Shown here piece after piece: positions 1 to 5,205 of a stretch of DNA of 6,551 nt; position 1 is the stretch's first letter; the number at the start of each line of letters is the position of its first letter. The stretch is taken from assembly GCA_016937725.1 (NCBI GenBank), contig JAFGVZ010000079.1, positions 1-6,551 on the forward strand, given 5' to 3'. Position numbers and translations under genes: made by a program. Source of the DNA: Paracoccaceae bacterium. Lineage in GTDB: Bacteria; Pseudomonadota; Alphaproteobacteria; Rhodobacterales; Rhodobacteraceae. The notes under the pieces are model-generated. The model searched no databases. It saw only the letters and a list, made by a program, of their open reading frames with translations, and was not told where the DNA came from.

Positions 1-216
1 GAAGGTTTCGCCTATTCGCAGGCACTTGAAAACCTGAGCATTGTCTGGACGCCCGAAACCGTGGCAGAGCTGTTTGAGTTCGGGCCAGAGGCTTACACAC
101 CCGGATCGCGCATGCCAGAGCAGCGCGTGGCCGATCCTGCCGACCGTCAAGCCTTGGTCGAGTTTATCGCCCGCGCCACCCAGCACATGAACGGCGCGCA
201 AGCTCTGGACAACTAG
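1..216 (+). CDS. c-type cytochrome, C-terminal fragment (5' end outside window)
   Basis: This is the last 71 residues of a protein whose start lies before the window; it ends at TAG 214-216. The segment has the C-terminal pattern of a class I (c2/c550-like) cytochrome c. A YSxAL stretch (fragment residues 5-9) is followed by an amphipathic helix, then TPGSRMPEQ (33-41), in which Met38 is the expected sixth ligand of the haem iron, and then the DPADRQALVEFI terminal helix (45-56). The CXXCH haem-attachment site would lie upstream and is not visible, so intactness cannot be judged. Family knowledge predicts a periplasmic electron carrier or the cytochrome subunit of a periplasmic dehydrogenase. 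The partner enzyme is not in the window. It converges on the regulator gene to its right, with stop codons overlapping by two bases. Confidence 0.8.
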   Translation, partial: EGFAYSQALENLSIVWTPETVAELFEFGPEAYTPGSRMPEQRVADPADRQALVEFIARATQHMNGAQALDN

Positions 217-1121
217 CCGTTCCAGACCACGCGGCCCAGATCGCTTAGGTCATAGCCGCCAAGGCGCGCCGCTTGGGCCGCAAATTCGGGGCTGCGCGCA
301 AAGGTCATCAGGTTTTGCACCGGGGCTTCGAAATAGGCACGTCGGGGCATGGCCAGATCGAACTGGTCGTCTTCCAGCATGGGCACAAAACCCAGCGCCC
401 CCGATGCCGCCTGAATGCCAAGGCCGCAATCGGCAGCGCCAGTTTCGATCATGATGGCCAGATCGGCATGGGTATGCGCGGTGCCGGGCACGATGTTGAG
501 GTCCGCCATGCTCAGCCCGCTGCGCGACAATTGAATGTCCAGCAAACGCTGCGTGCCTGATCCTTCGCTACGCAGCGCAAAGCGCAAGCCTAATTCGACA
601 CAATCACGCAGGCTGGCCACGTCATGCGGGTTGCCGGGCGCGACAAGCAAGCCTTGGGTGCGCCGCGCCCAATGCACCAGCACAAAAGATTGCGACGACA
701 GAACATTACGCACCGCCTGAACATTCCAGCTATCCGACACCGGGTCGAACAAGTGCAGACCGGCCAACATGGCCTTGCCCGCGGCAAGGTCATCCAGCCC
801 GCGCGTTGAATCGCCCGAGCGCACGGCCAGCCCAGCTTTGGAATAGCGCAAGGCCCAGTCCAGAAGCGGGTCGTTAGAGCCGGAATAGATCTGCGGAATG
901 GACCACGCGCCGGTTTCGGGCGTTTCGGTCTGCGCTTCCAGCCAAGCTTCGATCAGGCGGCGCGGAAACAGCAATTTGCCGGTTGCACGGGTAAACGGGA
1001 TCGCCTGTTTCGCCACCATGTCATAGATGGTGCGTTCCTTGGTGCGCAGGAATTCCGCCACCTCTGCGGTGGTCATCAAGGCCGGATAGCTGCTGGCCGG
1101 TGGGGGAAGTTGGTTCAGCAT
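213..1121 (-). CDS. HTH regulator with PBP-like ligand-sensing domain
   Basis: A 302-residue one-component regulator, predicted cytoplasmic. Residues about 16-64 (MTTAEVAEFLRTKERTIYDM and onward, with the basic FPRRLIEAWL end) form an excisionase/MerR-like helix-turn-helix. Residues about 79-300 match the PBP-like domain seen in molybdopterin-linked regulators: GSNDPLLD, GLDDLAAGKAMLAGLHLFDP, QGLLVAPGNP, RSEGSGTQRLLD, GAADCGLGIQAASGALG and the DLAMPR end. In the family this bilobed fold binds a small ligand, often suspected to be an oxyanion such as molybdate or tungstate; the ligand here is unknown. I chose ATG 1121, which has GGCGAG a few bases upstream and leaves a short leader before the HTH. 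The frame stays open to ATG 1313, with another ATG at 1181, but the extra 64 residues look non-conserved, are Cys-rich and would run into the neighbouring gene. Its stop overlaps the cytochrome c stop. Autoregulation is plausible. Confidence 0.85.
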   Translation of the reverse strand: MLNQLPPPASSYPALMTTAEVAEFLRTKERTIYDMVAKQAIPFTRATGKLLFPRRLIEAWLEAQTETPETGAWSIPQIYSGSNDPLLDWALRYSKAGLAVRSGDSTRGLDDLAAGKAMLAGLHLFDPVSDSWNVQAVRNVLSSQSFVLVHWARRTQGLLVAPGNPHDVASLRDCVELGLRFALRSEGSGTQRLLDIQLSRSGLSMADLNIVPGTAHTHADLAIMIETGAADCGLGIQAASGALGFVPMLEDDQFDLAMPRRAYFEAPVQNLMTFARSPEFAAQAARLGGYDLSDLGRVVWNG

Positions 1122-1284
1122 GTCTCGCCGTTTGTTACTTTGCGCGCCACGACACGCAAGGCCGAGGCTTTCGAAACTCATATTCTCGAAATCTGTTATA
1201 AGAAACAAACCTGACGTCGCGCAGTCAATGCAATTTGCCACCAATCGCGCCAGTTTCGCCACGCAATGCAGAAATCTGGCGCAG
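1122..1284 (-). promoter_or_regulatory. Upstream region of the HTH/PBP regulator gene, candidate promoter
   Basis: This 163-base gap is more AT-rich than its surroundings and lies between the end of the flippase-like gene and the preferred start of the regulator. Read on the minus strand it has a TTGACT -35-like hexamer (1228-1223) and a TATAAC -10-like hexamer (1200-1195). The spacing is 22 bases, longer than the usual 16-18, so they may not belong to the same promoter. Two direct copies of TTTCGA (minus strand, 1191-1186 and 1176-1171) repeat with a 15-base period around the alternative start at 1181. No clear hairpin-plus-T-run terminator for the upstream operon was found. A separate promoter for the regulator is inferred from the gap and the base composition only. 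Confidence 0.4.
1212..1227. promoter_or_regulatory. Imperfect 16-bp palindrome, candidate operator
   Basis: The plus strand reads TGACGTCGCGCAGTCA. It has the symmetric form TGAC-NN-CGCG-NN-GTCA, in which 12 of 16 positions are palindromic. It lies 91 bases upstream of the regulator's preferred start, overlapping the TTGACT hexamer, which is where an autoregulatory operator would be expected. That it binds the HTH protein is inference; short palindromes also arise by chance. Confidence 0.3.
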
Positions 1285-2157
1285 CTAGTGCTGTTTTTGC
1301 CCTGATTTGACAAGCCGCATCCGGGGCAAGAACGGCAGCAGGCTTAGCAAGGCCGCCGCCATGCAGGCCAGCCCGAAGACGATGCTGGCGGCCACCGCCT
1401 GTGGCGCGGCAATGCCCCAGAGCGGCCAGAGCGCGGCGGCAACCCCTTCGCGCAGGCCCCACCCATTCAATGACACGGGCAGCAGCATGGCAAGCAGCGT
1501 GACGGGGATCAGCACCAGCGCGGCGCTCATCTCCAAGCCCACGCCAACCGCTTGGGCCGCTGCCCAAAAGCCCGCAAGGTTTGCCACAAGGATAGCCAAT
1601 GTCAGCGCAAGCTGCGCGGGCCACACATTTGCGCCGCACCAAGCTTGCGCCAGAAGCCCGCGTAGTTTGGGCCAATAGCGCAGCACGCCCCAGCACAGGC
1701 CGAGCGTGGCACAGATCAGCGCCGCGCCTTTCGCGCCCCACCAAAGGCCAAGCGCCAGCAGCATCAGGCCAAGCATCGCCACTTGCCCCGTCAACCGCTC
1801 GATCACGACAGAAGCGGCGGCGCCCTTCCAGCCATGCCCCTGCCAGCCCATCTTGCGACTGCGAAAGATGCGCCCCAGATCGCCCAGCACACCGCCCGGA
1901 AGGAACGTATTCGCCGCCACCGACAGTGCATATTCCTGCATGGCCCAAAGAAGGGGCAGGGTTTGGCCCATGGCCCGCGCCGTCACCCGCCACCGCAACG
2001 CAGAAAGGAAGATTTGCGCCAGAAGCGCGCCCACCGCCAGCGCCAGCCAGCCCGGATGCGGGCGGGTGATGGCCCCCAGCGCGGCTTGCGGTTGCACGAC
2101 CCACAGCACCGCGCCCAGAACCGCGACAGAGATCAGGACTCGCAGAGCCGTTTTCAT
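1285..2157 (-). CDS. Flippase-like lysylphosphatidylglycerol synthase TM-domain protein (UPF0104 family)
   Basis: A 290-residue polytopic inner-membrane protein with about seven to eight hydrophobic segments. It carries the hallmarks of the LPG_synthase_TM family: ALRWR (53-57), the NTFLPGGVLGDLGR loop (83-96), VVIERLTGQ (117-125) and the late LPVSLNGWGLREG motif (226-238). In MprF this module flips aminoacylated phosphatidylglycerol. Here the protein ends soon after the membrane part (C-terminus KSGQKQH), so the aminoacyl-transferase domain is absent and lipid aminoacylation by this protein is not expected. Stand-alone members are usually annotated as flippase-like and often lie beside lipid or glycan genes. 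It is the last gene of a three-gene operon: its ATG overlaps the stop of the preceding gene as ATGA (2157-2154), which implies translational coupling. The substrate is unknown; transport of a lipid made or modified by its operon partners is inferred. Confidence 0.85.
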   Translation of the reverse strand: MKTALRVLISVAVLGAVLWVVQPQAALGAITRPHPGWLALAVGALLAQIFLSALRWRVTARAMGQTLPLLWAMQEYALSVAANTFLPGGVLGDLGRIFRSRKMGWQGHGWKGAAASVVIERLTGQVAMLGLMLLALGLWWGAKGAALICATLGLCWGVLRYWPKLRGLLAQAWCGANVWPAQLALTLAILVANLAGFWAAAQAVGVGLEMSAALVLIPVTLLAMLLPVSLNGWGLREGVAAALWPLWGIAAPQAVAASIVFGLACMAAALLSLLPFLPRMRLVKSGQKQH

Positions 2158-3758
2158 GGGTCCGACAGCAGCGTCAGGAAGGTGTCGCGCAGGCTATCCA
2201 TGCGCTGTGCGGGTGTGCCGGGGGCAGGGATCAGCCCCTCGACCCATCCCAGCCTGGCAAAGCGCGCCACCAGATCGGGCGGGCCGATGACATGGATGGG
2301 CACATCGAACCCGTCATTGCCCGACACGAAGCGCGCCGGTTCATGATCGCCCAGAACGATCACCAAGGGCGCGTCTGCGGCCTGTCGCGCGGCCCAAGCG
2401 CCAACGGCGCGCAAGCTGTAATCCAGCGACAGGCGAAACTGGTCGCGCACCCGGTCATGGTCGCGCCAGACCTCTTCCGGGCTGGGACCGGCTAGCGCCC
2501 ATGGATCAAAGATGCGCCCGTCGCCCAGATCCTCCCACGCGACCAGATCAACCACCGGCACCCATGGCGCATGCGAGGAAATCAGCGCCACTTGCGCAAG
2601 AATGGGCGGGCGGGGCCTGCGGCCCAGCTCCAGCCGGTCGAGCGCGTGCAGGGTGTATTGGTCGGGCATCGTAACCCAGTTCAGGGGCAGGCCCGCATAG
2701 CCCAGATCGGCCGCATTATAGATCGCCTCAAACCCGAAGAACGCGCCTTCGGGCCATGGCAGGATATGCGCGGGCTTGATCGCCACGGTTCGCAACCCAG
2801 CCTCTTGCGCATAGTGAAAGAGCGTGCGGCGCGGGCTGGCGAGCATCGCACGGTTGCGCGCTTGGGTGTCCAGCCATAGGCCCGCCGCGACCGACCCATG
2901 CGCCAGCCAGCTTTGCCCGCCCACCATGGGCGCAGTGGCCCAGCCAGAGCGCATAGCCAGACCATTGGTGGCCAGATCGGCCTCTATCCGGCGTAGGGTG
3001 GTGGTGTGGGTGGGCGCGTAAAGCGGGTTGTCAAAGCTGGAGCGACCATAGGATTCGACATAGACTATAACCATGTCGCGCCCGCTCAAGGCCCCGAAGA
3101 ACGGCCCTTGGTCCTGCATCGGGTCGTTTTGGGCGGCCGCACTGAAGGCGCGCAGATCGGCGCGGGTTTGGCTGAATTGCTCGATCCGCTCCAACCCCAC
3201 GCGCGTGGTAAAGGCAGCACCCGGCAGCAGGGCGTTCAGCGCGGGCGGCAAGGCCCATGCGCCACGTGCGCGCCCGATCTCTGCCACCGCAAGCCCTGTT
3301 GTCAGCACCAAAAGCACCCCAAGCGCGGCGCGTGGCACCGGAAGCCGCAAGCGCGCCCATTGCCCCATCGCCCACCAAAGCGCGCAGGTGCAGCCGACCA
3401 GCACCACCACAGCGGCAGCCGCGCCAAGCCATGCCAGCAAAGGGCCAAGCGCGCTTTGCGCCAGCAGCCAGCCTGCCGCGACAAGGTTCAGATCGGCGGC
3501 AAGGTTGAAGCCGCGGTTGAATGCGATGAAGCTGGCATAATCGGCCAGTTTCAGGGCCGCGATGGCCAGCAGCACCGCCACCAGAACCGCGCGCAAGGCG
3601 CGGCCCAAGCGCCCGTCGCCTGCCAAAACCAAGGCCAACAAAAGCGGCGGCAGGTCCAGCGGGAACAGCGCCAGCGCGCCCCATGTCATCGCTGCCGGGT
3701 GGTTGGGCTGGATCAGCAGCAGGTAAAGCAGCAGCGTGGCGACCAATAGGCGTTTCAT
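2154..3758 (-). CDS. Membrane-anchored alkaline-phosphatase-superfamily (sulfatase/phosphotransferase-like) protein
   Basis: A 534-residue protein. About five membrane segments lie within residues 1-161, followed by a catalytic domain from about 228 that should face the periplasm, the layout of LtaS, OpgB and EptA. Visible catalytic motifs are MVIVYVESYGRSS (229-241; Glu235 in the usual metal-ligand position), GGQSWLAHGS (280-289; Ser283 is the likely nucleophile), ISSHAPWVP (393-401), and VLGDHEP (468-474; Asp471/His472 as metal ligands). Relatives either hydrolyse sulfate/phosphate esters or move a phosphoglycerol or phosphoethanolamine head group from a phospholipid to a glycan or lipid. 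The membrane anchor and operon partners favour a transferase, but the substrate cannot be read from sequence. Start ATG 3758 overlaps the upstream stop as ATGA. The frame stays open upstream to 4313, but that part only shadows the preceding gene. It could also be a plain hydrolase. Confidence 0.83.
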   Translation of the reverse strand: MKRLLVATLLLYLLLIQPNHPAAMTWGALALFPLDLPPLLLALVLAGDGRLGRALRAVLVAVLLAIAALKLADYASFIAFNRGFNLAADLNLVAAGWLLAQSALGPLLAWLGAAAAVVVLVGCTCALWWAMGQWARLRLPVPRAALGVLLVLTTGLAVAEIGRARGAWALPPALNALLPGAAFTTRVGLERIEQFSQTRADLRAFSAAAQNDPMQDQGPFFGALSGRDMVIVYVESYGRSSFDNPLYAPTHTTTLRRIEADLATNGLAMRSGWATAPMVGGQSWLAHGSVAAGLWLDTQARNRAMLASPRRTLFHYAQEAGLRTVAIKPAHILPWPEGAFFGFEAIYNAADLGYAGLPLNWVTMPDQYTLHALDRLELGRRPRPPILAQVALISSHAPWVPVVDLVAWEDLGDGRIFDPWALAGPSPEEVWRDHDRVRDQFRLSLDYSLRAVGAWAARQAADAPLVIVLGDHEPARFVSGNDGFDVPIHVIGPPDLVARFARLGWVEGLIPAPGTPAQRMDSLRDTFLTLLSDP

Positions 3759-4525
3759 GAGCGTGTGGCGCGGCGCGTCAGCCAAACAAGGTCGACCGAG
3801 AATGATGCCATCGTGGCCAGCAAGATGGCGGCACCCAAGGCGGTCGAATAGGGCGGGGCAAGCAGCGGCGCGATCAGCAGAACTTGCCCCGCCATTTGCA
3901 CCCCTGCCATGATCTTGCGCCAGCGCGCATCGGGCAGGGGCGCGGCCAAAGCGGGCCAGATGCGTCCGCCCAGCACGAAAGCGGGCCGCAGCAAGCCCAA
4001 GGCCATGAACCAGAGGCCGACCTGACCCATCGCCACGGCCAGCGCCGCCAAGGTCAGCGAAAAGGCCACATCGCTTTCCATGTCCAGCCGCGCACCGAAG
4101 GCCGATTGCAAGCCTGCGCGCCTTGCGGCCCAGCCATCGGCCCCGTCCAGCGCCAGAACAACGCCAGCCAAGCCAACAAGCACCCAGCCCAAGCCGGACA
4201 CGGGGGTGAGCAGCAAGCCTGCCATCACCGCAATGCCACTGGCGCGGGTGAAGGTCAGCACATTGCCCAGCCCAAGGCGGGCATGCGGATGCAGACGTTC
4301 CGCGATCAGCCATTTCGCCATGAACGCCGCACCGACGATCAAGATCAGCGCCGTCAAGGCCGCCGCGCTGCCGGGCTGTGTGGCTTGAGCGTGACGGGCC
4401 AGCATATAGCTGGCTGCAATCGCTCCGGGACCAAGCAACACCAACAAGCCCGCACCCTCCAGCACAGCGCGCCGAGGGCTTGTGGAAAGGTCTAACGCTG
4501 TAAGTTTGGGGCTATCAACATTCAT
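3755..4525 (-). CDS. CDP-alcohol phosphatidyltransferase family protein
   Basis: A 256-residue polytopic inner-membrane enzyme with about six hydrophobic segments. It contains the complete family signature D(x2)DG(x2)AR(x8)G(x3)D(x3)D as Asp127, Asp130, Gly131, Ala134, Arg135, Gly144, Asp148 and Asp152, so it should be active. The preceding LGNVLTFTRASG (85-97) resembles the equivalent stretch of PgsA-type enzymes. The family displaces CMP from a CDP-linked lipid or alcohol with an alcohol acceptor, forming phospholipids such as phosphatidylglycerophosphate, phosphatidylserine, phosphatidylinositol or phosphatidylcholine; which acceptor is used here is not determinable. It is the first gene of the minus-strand operon. 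The ATG at 4525 lacks an obvious Shine-Dalgarno (upstream is CCCTTCCCGAT) and an in-frame TGA lies at 4543-4541, so no earlier start is possible; a leaderless or weakly initiated message is conceivable. It overlaps the next gene by ATGA. Confidence 0.88.
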   Translation of the reverse strand: MNVDSPKLTALDLSTSPRRAVLEGAGLLVLLGPGAIAASYMLARHAQATQPGSAAALTALILIVGAAFMAKWLIAERLHPHARLGLGNVLTFTRASGIAVMAGLLLTPVSGLGWVLVGLAGVVLALDGADGWAARRAGLQSAFGARLDMESDVAFSLTLAALAVAMGQVGLWFMALGLLRPAFVLGGRIWPALAAPLPDARWRKIMAGVQMAGQVLLIAPLLAPPYSTALGAAILLATMASFSVDLVWLTRRATRS

Positions 4526-4662
4526 ATCGGGAAGGGTAGCTCAATTTCGCGCCCGTCCAGACACCATTCGCAGCCAATCACGCAGTTGACAAGGGCCCAA
4601 GCCTTGCAAGTCCCGAGGGAATTCTATCTGAACGCCTAGAACGCGGCAAAGGTTCGGACGGG
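4526..4662. promoter_or_regulatory. Divergent intergenic region between the two envelope operons
   Basis: These 137 bases must carry the promoters for both divergent operons. On the plus strand a perfect TTGACA -35 hexamer lies at 4586-4591, but no good -10 follows at 16-18 bases, as is common for alphaproteobacterial promoters. Two small symmetric elements sit side by side: CTTGCAAG (4603-4610, perfect palindrome) and TCCCGAGGGA (4611-4620, four-base arms). AAAGG at 4648-4652 is the best ribosome-binding match for the gene at 4663, with a 10-base spacer. No equally clear site serves the minus-strand gene. Promoter and operator roles are inferred from position. Confidence 0.45.
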
Positions 4663-5205
4663 ATGTCAGAGCACAAACACTATGCGGGGATGACCCGTTT
4701 TCTGCATTGGACCGTCGCGGTGATGGTTCTGGCAACCATCCCGATTGGCGTGATCATGCTGCAAGAGGGGCTGGCGCGGTCCACCCAGAACTTGCTGTTC
4801 ATTCTACACAAAAACGGCGGTGTGATCCTGCTTCTGCTGGTCGTTCTGCGCATTCTGTGGCGGCTGGCCACGCCCGCCCCGGCCTTGCCGGCGCATCTGC
4901 CCCTCTGGCAGAAACGGGCGGCGAAAGCCACGCAAATCTCGCTGTATGCGCTTCTATTGATCATGGCCATCAGCGGATACATTCGTGTGCGCGCAGGCGG
5001 CTTTCCGATTGAAATGCTAGATGCTTTTGGCGTGCCGGGTTTCGTGCCGCGCTCGGACGCTTTGGCGGAAACGGCGAAAACCATCCACGCCTATGCCCGG
5101 TTTCCCTTGGCGGCACTGATCGCTTTGCATATTGTGGCGGGCCTGAAGCACCTTTTGGCAAAGGACGGGGTGTTTCAGCATATCTGGCCCCCGATGGGGC
5201 GGTAA
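4663..5205 (+). CDS. Cytochrome b561 family, diheme-type membrane protein
   Basis: A 180-residue four-helix inner-membrane cytochrome of the bacterial b561 (CybB-like, PF01292-type) family. The four histidines expected to hold two b haems are present with family spacing: His15 (RFLHW), His49 (LHKNGG), His142 (IHAYAR) and His156 (LHIVAGLKH). Helices lie at about 13-33, 45-67, 90-110 and 143-165. E. coli CybB is a superoxide:ubiquinone oxidoreductase; other homologues move electrons between quinones and periplasmic partners, and the partner here is not known. Full length for the family. ATG 4663 is preferred, with AAAGG 10 bases upstream; Met10 is a possible later start. Its TAA overlaps the opgH start as TAATG (5203-5207), so the two are probably co-transcribed and translationally coupled. 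Why a b-type cytochrome leads a glucan-synthesis gene is not evident from sequence. Confidence 0.92.
   Translation: MSEHKHYAGMTRFLHWTVAVMVLATIPIGVIMLQEGLARSTQNLLFILHKNGGVILLLLVVLRILWRLATPAPALPAHLPLWQKRAAKATQISLYALLLIMAISGYIRVRAGGFPIEMLDAFGVPGFVPRSDALAETAKTIHAYARFPLAALIALHIVAGLKHLLAKDGVFQHIWPPMGR

Noticed and set aside
1122..1313. N-terminal 64-residue extension of the HTH/PBP regulator
   Set aside because: The residues look like translated non-coding DNA, would overlap the neighbouring gene by 29 bases, and the HTH needs only the start at 1121.
1196..2104. 302-residue minus-strand frame overlapping the flippase-like gene
   Set aside because: Its product is Gly/Ala/Arg-rich without motifs, and it overlaps a gene with clear family signatures in another frame.
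230..3500. Recurring CAGATCGG-like octamers across the minus-strand genes
   Set aside because: They reflect frequent Asp-Leu codon pairs (GAT CTG) read on the minus strand; spacing is irregular and they fall inside coding sequence, so they are not a repeat family.
3759..4313. Upstream in-frame extension of the phosphotransferase-like gene by 185 residues
   Set aside because: It lies wholly over the CDP-alcohol phosphatidyltransferase gene in another frame, shows no domain, and the ATGA overlap at 3758 gives a natural start before the first membrane helix.
4552..4662. CCCGTCC (4552-4558) and GGACGGG (4656-4662) inverted repeat
   Set aside because: Only seven bases with almost 100 bases between the arms; expected by chance in high-GC DNA.
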